A DNA stretch of 64,000 bases, taken from the NCBI RefSeq assembly GCF_003626695.1, contig NZ_RBAH01000004.1, forward strand, positions 186,001 through 250,000, read 5' to 3'. Within the stretch, counting starts at the first letter, position 1, and every line of letters begins with the position of its first letter. The notes beneath the pieces are model-generated. The model was not told the origin of the DNA, made no database searches, and saw only the letters and a program-made list of their open reading frames with translations. Shown one piece after another: positions 7,380 to 16,529 of this stretch. Source of the stretch: Paenibacillus ginsengarvi (lineage in GTDB: Bacteria; Bacillota; Bacilli; Paenibacillales; NBRC-103111). A program made the position numbers and the translations under genes.

Positions 7380-8930
7380 TTACTTCACGAAGCCCTGCTC
7401 CTTGATCTGTTTCGCCGCTTCGTCGACGTACGTCTTGTACTTAAACGTCGTTTCCAGCGTCTTCAGGAAGTCGGCGTATTCGGAGATCGACCGCTTGCCC
7501 GTGACGAACTTGATCATTTCCTCCTCGGCGAACCGGTCGGCGTCGGCTTTATTGAAGCCGCTCGGCGGAATGACCGAGCTGTCGAACGAAGATATGCGCG
7601 GCGTTTTGATCGCAAAGTCGGTTTGAGCGGCCTGATTCGGGAATTTGATCGCCAAATAGTCCTTGTTCGGGCGGCCCGTAAATTGATACAGGTTGAAGTA
7701 GTTGCCTTCCTTCGCCATTAAGTCGGTCGGCACGAGCTTGCCGTCCTTCATGTTGTAATGCTTGCCTTCGAGACCGTACATGACGAGCGTATTGCCTTCC
7801 TTGCCGGATACGTAGTTGAGTACATCGAACACTTTTTGCAGCTTCGCCTTGTCTTTCTCGAGCGCCTTCGGAATGACCCAGTAACGGGACGGCCGGTCGT
7901 AATCGTAAGAGCCTTCGAATTGCCCGCCCGGACCTTTCACCGGGTTCAGCTGCACCCAATTCGCGTTCGGGTTGATCGCTTTGTACTGCGCCACAAACTC
8001 GTCCTTGGCGATGTCCGTCCAGCCTTTGAAGATGAGGCCGGCTTTGCCCTGGAACGCCTTCTGCACCTCGACGTTGCCCTTGTTCGTCATAATCTCGGGA
8101 TCGACGACGCCCGCGTCGAACAGCGATTTGATATATTTCAGCGCCTCCGGCATACCCGGGTCATAGTATGCGTTCATAACCTTGCCGTCCTTCTGGTAAA
8201 ACGCGCCGGGCTGACCGACGCCATACGCTCCGAAAATGGTGGCGAAGCCATCAAGCTTGGCGCCCGTAATGCCGTACGTATCCTTCTTGCCGTTGCCATC
8301 CGGGTCCTGCTCGGTAAACGCCTTGGCGACCGTCATAAACTCGTCGAGGGTGGTCGGCGCCTTCAGCCCCAGCTTGTCGAGCCAGTCCTTGCGCACCCAC
8401 ATTGAGGAGAACGGAACGTCGGCGGTGCGGGGAATCGCGTACATTTTGCCGTTTACCGTCACCTTCTTGAGAATGTTCGGCGTCAGGCCGACGACGAAGT
8501 CTTTCGTCGGTTTCAGCTCTTTGTCCATGTAAGGCGTCAGATCGAGCAGCAGCCCCTTGTCGGAAAACTCCTTCACATCGGCAAAGTCGACCGAGAACAG
8601 GTCCGGGTAATTGCCGCCGGAAATGCGCACCCGGATCTGGTTTTTGTAATCGTCGCCCGAGGCGATCGTCGTTAACTGCAGATCGACGTTCAGCTTCTTG
8701 TCGATCGTTTTTTTGATATCGTCCGCGTCCGGCGCCGGCAAGCCCGAGGCGGCCATCGCCATCTGGATTTTGACCGGCGCGGCATTTTCGGCCGGCTTGG
8801 CCCCTCCGCTGCCGGATGCGTCTCCCTCTTTGCCGCTTCCCGCGCCGCAGCCCGCCAATACGCTGCCTGCGAGCAGCATCGCCGTAAGTCCGAGCGGACC
8901 CCACATCTGTTTCCCGTTTTTCTCGTTCAT
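7380..8930 (-). CDS. ABC transporter sugar-binding lipoprotein (LplA type)
   Basis: Extracellular binding protein of a CUT1-type ABC importer, 516 aa. The start is ATG 8930 after AAGAAGGGG; a longer frame from 8996 has no such site. The signal peptide ends in the lipobox SVLAGC (Cys28), then a Gly/Ser/Ala linker. Family 1 solute-binding-protein features include LLDLTPYMD, YAIPRTADVPFSSMWVRKDWLDKLG, the EF-hand-like DPDGNGKKDTYG motif common in the LplA group, and a C-terminal EEMIKFVTGKRSISEYADF. It is co-transcribed with the two permeases just upstream (74 nt gap), making the usual set without its own ATPase; such importers use a shared MsmK-like ATPase. Substrate unknown. Confidence 0.93.
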   Translation of the reverse strand: MNEKNGKQMWGPLGLTAMLLAGSVLAGCGAGSGKEGDASGSGGAKPAENAAPVKIQMAMAASGLPAPDADDIKKTIDKKLNVDLQLTTIASGDDYKNQIRVRISGGNYPDLFSVDFADVKEFSDKGLLLDLTPYMDKELKPTKDFVVGLTPNILKKVTVNGKMYAIPRTADVPFSSMWVRKDWLDKLGLKAPTTLDEFMTVAKAFTEQDPDGNGKKDTYGITGAKLDGFATIFGAYGVGQPGAFYQKDGKVMNAYYDPGMPEALKYIKSLFDAGVVDPEIMTNKGNVEVQKAFQGKAGLIFKGWTDIAKDEFVAQYKAINPNANWVQLNPVKGPGGQFEGSYDYDRPSRYWVIPKALEKDKAKLQKVFDVLNYVSGKEGNTLVMYGLEGKHYNMKDGKLVPTDLMAKEGNYFNLYQFTGRPNKDYLAIKFPNQAAQTDFAIKTPRISSFDSSVIPPSGFNKADADRFAEEEMIKFVTGKRSISEYADFLKTLETTFKYKTYVDEAAKQIKEQGFVK

Positions 8931-9004
8931 ACGTTTGCCCCTTCTTTCTGTTGGAATCGGACTAAAAGAACCATTGGAGAACCGGACGACAACCATCCGG
9001 GCGC

Positions 9005-9865
9005 TCAGCCTTTAATCGAGCCGAGCAGCATCCCTTTCGTGAAATGCTTCTGCAAAAACGGATATACGATCAGCACCGGCAAGCTGGCAAAAACGACTGC
9101 CGCCATCTGCATCGTTACGGTCGGCACCTGATCCTCCGCGTTTTCGAGCGGCTGCTGGGACAGCATGAGGATTTCGCGGACGACAACCTGAAGCGGATAC
9201 AGCGTCCGGTCGGTGACGTACATAATGGCGCTGAAGAACGAGTTCCAGTGGCCGACTGCATAGAACAGGCCGACCGTAACCATGACCGGCAGCGACAGCG
9301 GAACGACGATCCGAAACAGGATGCGGAATTCCTTCGCCCCGTCGATGCGGGCCGATTCGAACAGCTCCTCGGGCAATTGCTCGAAAAAGCTTTTCATGAT
9401 AAGCACGTTGAAGCTGGACACGGCGGTAGGCAGGATGAGCGACCACAAGCTGTCGATCAGGCCCGTCGCCTTAACGACCAGATATGTCGGGATGATGCCG
9501 CCGCTGAACAGCAGCGTGAACACGACCATAAGCAGAAAATATCGTCTTCCCGGCAGCTGCCGCCTGCTGAGCGGATACGCGATCAAGGCGGTCAGCGCGA
9601 GATTGATCGCGGTGCCGATCACCGTAATATAAACCGTGACGGCAAGCGAGCGCGGGATCGCGGATGTGCCAAGCAGCTTCTTGTAAGCGCTGAACGTCAG
9701 CTCCTTCGGAATGAGCACGTAACCGCCGTGCCGTAGCACCTCTGCGAACGGGGTCAGCGATACCGAGAACACATACAGAAGCGGGACGACCGCGGCCAAG
9801 CCGACGATCGCCAGCACGACGTAGCTGAACGTGCCGAACAGTTTGTCTCCCGAGTTTCTCACCAT
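9005..9865 (-). CDS. Carbohydrate ABC transporter permease (YtcP type)
   Basis: Inner-membrane permease of the CUT1 importer in module 1, 286 aa with about six membrane helices. The start is ATG 9865, which overlaps the stop of the preceding permease gene (ATGGTGA) and follows GGGGGGAG, implying translational coupling; an ATG 15 nt earlier would place the ribosome-binding site inside the gene. The EAA-type loop contacting the ATPase is visible as ELFESARIDGAKEFRILFRIVVPLS. The C-terminus (FLQKHFTKGMLLGSIKG) is the signature of the YtcP/MalG side of these transporters. It pairs with the LplB-type permease at 9859-10824. Confidence 0.95.
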   Translation of the reverse strand: MVRNSGDKLFGTFSYVVLAIVGLAAVVPLLYVFSVSLTPFAEVLRHGGYVLIPKELTFSAYKKLLGTSAIPRSLAVTVYITVIGTAINLALTALIAYPLSRRQLPGRRYFLLMVVFTLLFSGGIIPTYLVVKATGLIDSLWSLILPTAVSSFNVLIMKSFFEQLPEELFESARIDGAKEFRILFRIVVPLSLPVMVTVGLFYAVGHWNSFFSAIMYVTDRTLYPLQVVVREILMLSQQPLENAEDQVPTVTMQMAAVVFASLPVLIVYPFLQKHFTKGMLLGSIKG

Positions 9866-10824
9866 ATGCTCTCCCCCCATCGTTTGGCGATCCGGTTCGA
9901 GAGGTATACTAGGATCAGCCCGATTCCCGATTTAAACAGGCCGACGGCGGAAGCGAGACTGTAGTTCCACTGCTCGAGCCCTGTGCGGAACACCCAGGTG
10001 TCGAGAATGTCGGCCACCGGATACACATGCACGTTATACAAAATGTAGATTTGCTCAAAGCCGGCGTCGAGCATATGGCCGAGCCGCAAAATAAGCAGCA
10101 GGATAATAACGTGGCGGATGCCGGGCAGCGTAATATGCCACACCATTTTCAGCCGGCTTGCTCCGTCCACCTTGCCCGCTTCGTACAGCGTCGGATCGAT
10201 CCCGGCGATGGCGGCCAAATAAATGATCGCGCTCCAGCCGAGATTTTGCCATATATCCGAGCCGACCAGCACCGAACGGAACGATTCGGTCGAGGTGAGG
10301 AACGGGATCGACTTGAAGCCCGCGTCCACGAGCCAGCGGTTGACGATGCCGGAATCCTGGGACAGAAACATGAGCAGTATGCCGTAAATGATGACCCAAG
10401 ACAAGAAGTGAGGCATATAGCTGAGCGTCTGGATCAGCGACTTGAACCATTTCACGCGGCATTCGTTCAGCAGGATGGCCAGAATAATCGGCGGCACCAT
10501 GCCGAAGACGAGCTTGTAAACGCTGATCAGAAACGTATTCGTGAGCAGCTGCGAAAAATACGGCGATTCGTAAAATTGCTGAAAATATTTGTACCACGGG
10601 TCGGCCCACGGAGAGCTCAAAATGCCGGCCATCATATCGTAATCTTTAAAGGCGATCACGACCCCGTACATCGGCACGTATTTGTAAATCAAGTAATACA
10701 GCACGCCCGGCAGCAGCATGAGGTAAAACTCTTTGTAAGCCCATACGGCTTTGAGTCCTTTCCGCAGCCGGCTATCGGCGGGTCGCGAAAGCGTCCGGTC
10801 CGCTTTCATGGTGTCTGGATGCAT
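9859..10824 (-). CDS. Carbohydrate ABC transporter permease (LplB type)
   Basis: First permease of module 1, 321 aa, about six membrane helices. ATG 10824 is chosen because GGAGGG lies 6 nt upstream; an in-frame ATG at 10854 has none. Diagnostic text includes LLPGVLYYLIYKYVPMYGVVIAFKDY near the N-terminus and the ATPase-contact loop LYEAGKVDGASRLKMVWHITLPG. The gene follows the FAD oxidoreductase gene by 36 nt and overlaps the next permease gene by 7 nt, so the four genes form one transcription unit. No ATPase gene is nearby. Confidence 0.95.
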   Translation of the reverse strand: MHPDTMKADRTLSRPADSRLRKGLKAVWAYKEFYLMLLPGVLYYLIYKYVPMYGVVIAFKDYDMMAGILSSPWADPWYKYFQQFYESPYFSQLLTNTFLISVYKLVFGMVPPIILAILLNECRVKWFKSLIQTLSYMPHFLSWVIIYGILLMFLSQDSGIVNRWLVDAGFKSIPFLTSTESFRSVLVGSDIWQNLGWSAIIYLAAIAGIDPTLYEAGKVDGASRLKMVWHITLPGIRHVIILLLILRLGHMLDAGFEQIYILYNVHVYPVADILDTWVFRTGLEQWNYSLASAVGLFKSGIGLILVYLSNRIAKRWGESIW

Positions 10825-10860
10825 GGTGATTCCCTCCTTTCGCATCGGACGCAAAAACCG

Positions 10861-12807
10861 TCATCGCCCCTGCTCCCGCTTGCTCCGCAGCAGCGCGTAC
10901 AGCTGTGCCGCAAACTCGCCGCGGGTAACCGCTGTCCCTGTCCCGGAAGCAAACGCCGCCTCGGACGGCTCCGCCGCAAGCGCAAGCGCCCGGGACGCTG
11001 CCGCCAGCCAACGCCGCGCCATCTCCGGCGCCAACATCGGCCGCTCAGCCCACCGCTCGCGCGGCGACGGCTCCCGCTTCGGCAGCCGCGGGCCCATATC
11101 GGCGCCGGCCGGCAGCAGCCGGTCGGTCGCGGGCAGCGCCGGCAGCGCCCGGCCGCCCTCAAGCGATCGCGCGGCGGCGATCCAGCGGGAGGCGTCGGCG
11201 GCCGCGAGCGGCTCGTCCAGGCGGGCCGGCCCGCCGGCGAAGAAACCTTTCGAGCCGAAATATTGCGCCGCTGCCGCTGCCGTGCTGCGCAGCTCCGCTT
11301 CACCGAGCGGGCAAAGGAGCTGCCCTTCGGCGAGCAGCGCGTCCTGCAGCCGGTCGACGGACAGGTTGCGAAGCGGAACGCTTGCGGCGATGCTCAGATC
11401 GGCGGCTACGCCTGCGGCGAAGCCGAGCTGCATCCAGCATGGCTCCATGCGGATCGTGCCGAAGCCCATATGCGAAGCGGATACGGCGACCGGGACAAGC
11501 AGCCCGTCCACGCGCTGGGGCACGATGACCCCGTACGGAATCTGGTATACTTCCGTGATCCAGCCGAGGCCGAGAAAACCTTCCAGCGCCTTATGCCGCC
11601 CCGCCGGCTCCCGTTTGCTCGTTGCATGGGAGTCGATCGGGTAATGCCCGACGGCTACGCTGTCGAACTGCATCGGCGCCCCGTCCAGCCCGGGGGCGAG
11701 CCTGGCGTCATTTTCCGTAAACGTGTATTCGCCCCGGATGCGGCGCGCCTCGCGCACATAAATTTGCGGCGGGAAGTGGCCGTATTCCCCGAACTCATCG
11801 GCGGCGTACCCCCACTTTCCGGCCTCGCGGCGGAACGGCTCCGGCAGCGCCTCGTCGTTTTGCAGAAACCAGAGCAGTCCCTGGATATACTCGCGATGGC
11901 GGCGAATGATCGCTTCTCGCGTTTCGCTGCCGCCTTCGGGATAATCCCCGTTCTCCTCCGGGAAGTCGGTCGAGCACATGCAGTAATGGTGGTTGTTGCA
12001 GTCCGTCTTGCCGTTCGGCACCGGAAGCATGTTCATCACGTCCCGGATCGAAGCGATCCGTCCGGCTGCCGCGTCCTCGGCGAGGCTGGCATACGGCTCG
12101 CGGCTGTACGCTTCGGGCTTCGCAAACGGGATGCGGTTGTCCGGGTTTTGCGTCAGGCACAGCCGGAAATTGTACGCCTGAATCCGGTCGTCCCCTTCGC
12201 CGGTGCTGCCGGGGAATACCTCCTTCGAAGCATCGAAGTTCATGTACAGCTTCCCGGCATATTCCTCGTTCCACACGTCCCGCGATTCCCGCCCGAGATC
12301 GTAGGGCACTCCGGCGGCGGCTGCCAAATCCCCTTCATAGGTAGCATCGATAAAAACGTCAGCCTGAATATTGAAAGCGTTTTCTTTCAGTTTGTCGACA
12401 AGCCCTATTTCCCGCAGCCCCTCGTCCGCTACATCAGCCCGGACCAGTTCGCAGCGCGTATATACATCCAAACCCGCTTCGGCTTCCATCATTTCCTTCA
12501 GGATCCTCGCCGCCACGGATGGCTCGAACCATAGTCCGCCGTTGCAGTCCCGGACCTGATCGGAATCGGCCCCGTACGTTTCGCTGTAATGCCGGACCAC
12601 CTTGGCCGCAAATTCGCGGTAAACCGATCCCGCCGAATCGAGAGACATAATGTCGGTCCGGCCGAGACCGCTCGTCATCAGGCCGCCGATATGACCCGAA
12701 GGCTCAAGCAGCACGGTCCGCCGGCCGCGTCTCGATGCGGCGATCGCGGCTCCAATCCCTCCGGGCGTCGCTCCGTAGACGGCTACTTCGTAGGTGTGTA
12801 TCGTCAT
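10861..12807 (-). CDS. FAD-dependent oxidoreductase with SLH-like C-terminal segment
   Basis: 648-aa flavoprotein heading the transporter operon. The N-terminal dinucleotide-binding motif reads VAVYGATPGGIGAAIAASRRG, with the acidic residue of the second strand in VLLEPSG; a second FAD segment is QADVFIDATYEGDLAAAAG. This matches the FAD_oxidored family often linked to sugar-uptake operons; a carbohydrate-derived substrate is likely but unproven. There is no signal peptide. The last ~60 residues (PEMARRWLAAASRALALA...VTRGEFAAQLYALL) resemble one S-layer homology motif, odd for a cytoplasmic protein. The start has AAAGGGGCAGAGG just upstream. A catabolite-response-like sequence (TGAAAGCGTTTTCT, 12372-12385) lies inside the gene and may be chance. 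Confidence 0.85.
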   Translation of the reverse strand: MTIHTYEVAVYGATPGGIGAAIAASRRGRRTVLLEPSGHIGGLMTSGLGRTDIMSLDSAGSVYREFAAKVVRHYSETYGADSDQVRDCNGGLWFEPSVAARILKEMMEAEAGLDVYTRCELVRADVADEGLREIGLVDKLKENAFNIQADVFIDATYEGDLAAAAGVPYDLGRESRDVWNEEYAGKLYMNFDASKEVFPGSTGEGDDRIQAYNFRLCLTQNPDNRIPFAKPEAYSREPYASLAEDAAAGRIASIRDVMNMLPVPNGKTDCNNHHYCMCSTDFPEENGDYPEGGSETREAIIRRHREYIQGLLWFLQNDEALPEPFRREAGKWGYAADEFGEYGHFPPQIYVREARRIRGEYTFTENDARLAPGLDGAPMQFDSVAVGHYPIDSHATSKREPAGRHKALEGFLGLGWITEVYQIPYGVIVPQRVDGLLVPVAVSASHMGFGTIRMEPCWMQLGFAAGVAADLSIAASVPLRNLSVDRLQDALLAEGQLLCPLGEAELRSTAAAAAQYFGSKGFFAGGPARLDEPLAAADASRWIAAARSLEGGRALPALPATDRLLPAGADMGPRLPKREPSPRERWAERPMLAPEMARRWLAAASRALALAAEPSEAAFASGTGTAVTRGEFAAQLYALLRSKREQGR

Positions 12808-12925
12808 CCTCTGCCCCTTTCCGCCCGTATCGGCATGTTCTGCGCTTGTCGCGCTTCCTGTATTAACGATACCATCCGGGCGAAGCGGGTATAAGGAACA
12901 TTTTTAGTTTTGTAATAGAACAAAT

Positions 12926-14431
12926 TTATGTTGGTTCGCCTTCGGCTCCTTCCAGCAGCCTGTATTCGTTCGGCGTGCGTTCCGTCCAGCGCTTGAAAAT
13001 TTTGATGAAATAGTTCGTGTTCGGAAAGCCTACCCGTTCCCCGACTTCGGCGACCGGTAAGCTCGTCTCGTCGAGCAGCTTCTTGGCATGGCCTACGCGC
13101 ACCTGCTGCACGTAATGGATGAGCGTTACGCCCGTCTTTTTCTTGAACAGTCCGCTGAAATAAGCCTCGTCCATCGCAACCAGCGACGCAATTCCTTTCA
13201 GCGTCACATCCTCGTGCGAATGCCGGTGGATAAACGCAAGCGCCTTGTCGATCTCGGGATGGCCCGTAACCGGCTGCACCCCGGACGACCACCGCAACGC
13301 ATACTGCCGGGCTCGCTCCAGCAGCCGTTCGCCCAGCTCGCTGTGGGTAACGCTTGCGCCCAGCTCCTCCTCCGCCTGCCCGGCGCAGCCCGCGATGCGG
13401 GCCAAAATCCGGTCGAGCCGGACCGCCGTTTCCTTGACGATCGCCATAGGCAGCCGGCGCCGTTCCATGTCCGCCCAGCCGTCCCGCAGACGCTCGCGGA
13501 ATTCATCGATATTCCGCCGCTCGAAGCTTTGAATCCATTCCCGCTCGGTTTTCCAGCCGACCTCGGGGTACGGCTCGTCTTCCCGGCTCCGGTCGCCGGC
13601 GAATGCGCTTCCGCTTCCGGCCCGCCCCCCGTACCAGCTGCCGTCCAAAGCCCGCAGCACTTCGCGCCACGCTTCCTTCGCCCGGTTCGCCGCCACAACT
13701 TCCGAGAACGCGGCCGGCCACGGCAAGCCTTCTCCCTTCGCCGTCTGACGAAACTCTGCCGAGGCCGGATTCCAGACGAATACCGTTGTCTGGCCGAGAT
13801 GCGCATACGTATGCATCACCGTCCGGCTGCCCGCACAGGCAAGCCCGAGCTGCCGGAAATCGTCCAGCGTAAACCGGGCGCTGCCGTGCAGAAACGAAGC
13901 GATCCATATCGAAGCGTACGGCAAGCTTTCCTCTGCGGCCAGTTCGCCCGCCTCTTCCGTTCCCCCTGCCTCCCCACCGTAGATCGAGCGCCAGTAATGT
14001 CTGTACAACCGCTGAAACTTCTGGGAATCGGCCTGCGATCTTATCTGCATCGTCCGCGTCAGCTCGCGGTCCACTTTCGCCAGCGCCTCGCCGAGCGACT
14101 TCACGTTCATCGACAGCTTGAGCAAATAACCCGACGCGCCGAATTCCAGCGCCTGCCGCGCATATTCGAACTCATTCATGCAGGTGAGCATGACGAACGC
14201 GCTTTCCAGTCCCTCCTCGCGCGAGCGCTTCAGCAGCTCGATGCCGTCCATCGCCGGCATGATGATGTCGGCAATGACAAGATCCGGCGGATCGGACTTC
14301 ATCATCGCCAGCGCCTCCCGGCCGTCGCCGGCCTCGCCCGCGATCGTAAAGCCCATCTCCTCCCAGCGAATCAATTGCCTGAGCGTCCGCCGGACGAAGC
14401 TTTCATCTTCCACGAGCAGTACTTTCCACAT
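12926..14431 (-). CDS. YesN-type response regulator with AraC DNA-binding domain
   Basis: 501-aa cytoplasmic transcription factor, output of the adjacent histidine kinase. ATG 14431 follows GGAGGGG and lies within the kinase coding end (29-nt overlap, translational coupling). Receiver domain, residues 1-120: VLLVEDESF with acidic pocket, phospho-acceptor Asp55 in LVIADIIMPAMDG, and Lys in YLLKLS. A variable central region (~130-390) is typical of YesN proteins. The last ~100 residues form the AraC double helix-turn-helix (DVTLKGIASLVAMDEAYFSGLFKKKTG, LPVAEVGERVGFPNTNYFIKIFKRWTERTPNEYR). It probably activates the FAD oxidoreductase-permease operon that starts 118 nt downstream, and possibly the divergent binding-protein gene at 16530. 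Confidence 0.93.
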   Translation of the reverse strand: MWKVLLVEDESFVRRTLRQLIRWEEMGFTIAGEAGDGREALAMMKSDPPDLVIADIIMPAMDGIELLKRSREEGLESAFVMLTCMNEFEYARQALEFGASGYLLKLSMNVKSLGEALAKVDRELTRTMQIRSQADSQKFQRLYRHYWRSIYGGEAGGTEEAGELAAEESLPYASIWIASFLHGSARFTLDDFRQLGLACAGSRTVMHTYAHLGQTTVFVWNPASAEFRQTAKGEGLPWPAAFSEVVAANRAKEAWREVLRALDGSWYGGRAGSGSAFAGDRSREDEPYPEVGWKTEREWIQSFERRNIDEFRERLRDGWADMERRRLPMAIVKETAVRLDRILARIAGCAGQAEEELGASVTHSELGERLLERARQYALRWSSGVQPVTGHPEIDKALAFIHRHSHEDVTLKGIASLVAMDEAYFSGLFKKKTGVTLIHYVQQVRVGHAKKLLDETSLPVAEVGERVGFPNTNYFIKIFKRWTERTPNEYRLLEGAEGEPT

Positions 14432-16196
14432 CGCGATCCCCTCCTTCGGAATACGGCGTCGAGATAAGCAGCGGAAATCCGAGCCGCACCTTCGTTCCTT
14501 CCGGCTGCGGCAGTATATCCAGCGCGGCCTCCTGCTTGAACAGCAGCTCGAGACGCTCCTTGATGTTTTTGAGCCCGATGCCTTTCCGCTTGCGGGCGGC
14601 GTTTTGCGAAGCTGTGGGATTCCAGCCGACTCCGTTATCCTCCACCTCGAGGTAGCAGCGGTTATCGGCCTTATAGGCGCGAATCCAAATGACGCCCTTT
14701 CGCTCCTTTTGTGCGAGGCCATGAAAGATCGCATTTTCGACAAGAGGCTGCAAGCTCAGCTTCGGTACTAGCGCGTAGTCCAGCCTTTCGTCGCACTCCC
14801 ATCGTATCTCGAACATTTGATCGTAGCGGAACGATTGGATCGACACGTAGGCCTCCGTCAGCTCGCGCTCCTCCTGCAAATGAATCAGATCCGCTTCCTC
14901 GTTCAGACTCGTTTCCAGCAGCTTGCCAAGCGCTACGCAGATGTCCGCCGTCTGCTCGTCTCCTTTGGCCATCACGTTCCATTTCACCACATTCAGCGTA
15001 TTGAGCAGAAAATGCGGATTCATCTGCGACAGCAGCACTTGGAAGCGGACCGCCTCCTTCTGCCGCTCCTCCGTCTTCAAGCGGCGCATGAGCGCTTGCA
15101 GGTCACTGACCATCTCGTTGAACGTTCGCGCCAGCGCGAGCACCTCGCCTTTGTATTTGCCGGTATGCAGATGCGTCATGAGCTGCTTGTCCGCCGCCTC
15201 CGCCATTTTTTTCTGCAGCAGCCGCAGCGGACGGGTGAGCGTGGACAAAATGAAAAACGTAATGATGACGAACAGCAGCGTAAATAGCAGGAAGGTCGTA
15301 AAGACGCGCTGCTTCACCCCCGCAATGTCGCCGAAGAAAAGCTGCAGCGGAAACCGGCTCGCCAGCGTCCACCCCATTGCGGGAATCGGCATCGTATTAT
15401 ACAAATAGGCGCCGTCGATCCGGTGGTAGCTGTCCGCATAACCGCTCGCGTCGCGCAGAAATCCGAGAAGCGCCTTATCCGTCAGGTCCCCGGTTCCCCC
15501 GAGCACCTTGCCTTGTCCTCCCAGCATGAAAAAGTCCTGCGTAATCGGAAAGTTTCTCGCCATCGAAGCGAGCCATGCCTGAAAATCGATGCCGATGCGG
15601 ATGAGCCCGATCTGCTGCCCCCCGCTGTCGCGAAAGGCGGAGTAAAGCGTAATGAGCCGCTCGCTTTTGCTGTCCTCGGCCCGCAGATCGGACTGTTCCT
15701 GCTCGGTCCAGACATAGGCTTCTACGCCCTCCTTCAAGACGCGAAGCTCCGGGCGTTCCATCAGCGTATCATAAGTGAGCGGTTTGTTAGGGACATAGGA
15801 GGCGTATTGCCGTCCGTTCCTGTCGAGCAGCGAATAATAAACGAACGGCGAAGGCAGCGCATTGCTTTTGATGCCGTTCCACAAGTCGTCCATCTGCTTG
15901 CGCCGCTCCGTTTCCGTTAGCGTCGTCGTCCCGTTCAGGATGCCGGCGATGACCGGATCTTTCTCGAGCCGGACCGCGACGCGGAACGCCATCCCCCGCA
16001 TATCTTCAAAAATCAGCTTCAGTTGCCCTAGCTGCTCCGAATTTTGATGCACGATCTGGTCGGTGAACGATTCTTCGATCTGCCCGACGCTATAATACTG
16101 AAGGATCGAATACGGCAGCAGAATGAGCAGCACGAACACGAGAAACAGCCGGTTTTTGAGCGATGAGAACGCGAAGAAGTGGGGTTTGTCTGTCAT
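14403..16196 (-). CDS. YesM-type sensor histidine kinase
   Basis: 597-aa membrane sensor kinase. Topology: a membrane helix at ~14-33 (FLVFVLLILLPYSILQYY), an extracellular dCache-like sensor domain to ~275, a second helix around 280-300 (TFLLFTLLFVIITFFIL), a HAMP segment, then a His_kinase domain. The phospho-acceptor His is in QMNPHFLLNTLN; the ATP-binding boxes are PLVENAIFHG, VEDNGVGW and KGIGLKNIKERL. ATG 16196 has GGGAGG at 7 nt. A perfect -10 (TATAAT on the minus strand, 16247-16242) lies ~45 nt upstream but its -35 is weak. The pair with the 12926-14431 regulator is expected to sense sugar or its loaded binding protein outside the cell. Confidence 0.94.
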   Translation of the reverse strand: MTDKPHFFAFSSLKNRLFLVFVLLILLPYSILQYYSVGQIEESFTDQIVHQNSEQLGQLKLIFEDMRGMAFRVAVRLEKDPVIAGILNGTTTLTETERRKQMDDLWNGIKSNALPSPFVYYSLLDRNGRQYASYVPNKPLTYDTLMERPELRVLKEGVEAYVWTEQEQSDLRAEDSKSERLITLYSAFRDSGGQQIGLIRIGIDFQAWLASMARNFPITQDFFMLGGQGKVLGGTGDLTDKALLGFLRDASGYADSYHRIDGAYLYNTMPIPAMGWTLASRFPLQLFFGDIAGVKQRVFTTFLLFTLLFVIITFFILSTLTRPLRLLQKKMAEAADKQLMTHLHTGKYKGEVLALARTFNEMVSDLQALMRRLKTEERQKEAVRFQVLLSQMNPHFLLNTLNVVKWNVMAKGDEQTADICVALGKLLETSLNEEADLIHLQEERELTEAYVSIQSFRYDQMFEIRWECDERLDYALVPKLSLQPLVENAIFHGLAQKERKGVIWIRAYKADNRCYLEVEDNGVGWNPTASQNAARKRKGIGLKNIKERLELLFKQEAALDILPQPEGTKVRLGFPLLISTPYSEGGDRDVESTARGR

Positions 16197-16529
16197 GGGG
16201 CGACCTCCCTTGTGCCAATCGTTGCCGGCAAAATAAACTCTATTATATAGCGTAACCTCAGCGAGTTATACCGAAAATTGCGATCTTCGCCTTAGCGTTC
16301 CTAATGCGGCGGGATGCGCCGGCGACTGCCCGTTTCAGCGGCAGCCCCGGTTCGACAGCCCCTTAATCGTACAGCCATTCTACCATCAAACCTTGTTTTA
16401 GGCACACCGGCGCAAAGTGGTAAAATTTTGACTCTTGCCAGATAAATAATGTCGCACTCGATTTTTCCGTTTCGTGTACTGTAAATGGGAGATCGATGAG
16501 CTACGCCAAATCAGAGAGGATGGGTCTTT
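16197..16529. other. Divergent intergenic region between kinase and binding-protein genes
   Basis: 333 bp carrying the promoters of the leftward kinase operon and the rightward binding-protein gene. The clearest element is a leftward -10 hexamer TATAAT (plus-strand 16242-16247) without a good -35, which would fit activator-dependent transcription. No gene or strong inverted repeat seen. The ribosome-binding site of the rightward gene (AGAGGA, 16515-16520) is at its end. Confidence 0.5.

Noticed and set aside
12372..12385. cre-like TGAAAGCGTTTTCT inside the FAD oxidoreductase gene
   Set aside because: Good match, but ~420 nt inside the coding sequence where a roadblock role is possible yet unsupported; left as a note in the gene entry.
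10027..12534. 835-codon plus-strand open frame
   Set aside because: Lies opposite the FAD oxidoreductase and LplB-type permease genes, both with clear motifs and ribosome-binding sites. High GC makes long antisense frames common here; its text (RRR/PAR-rich) matches no family.
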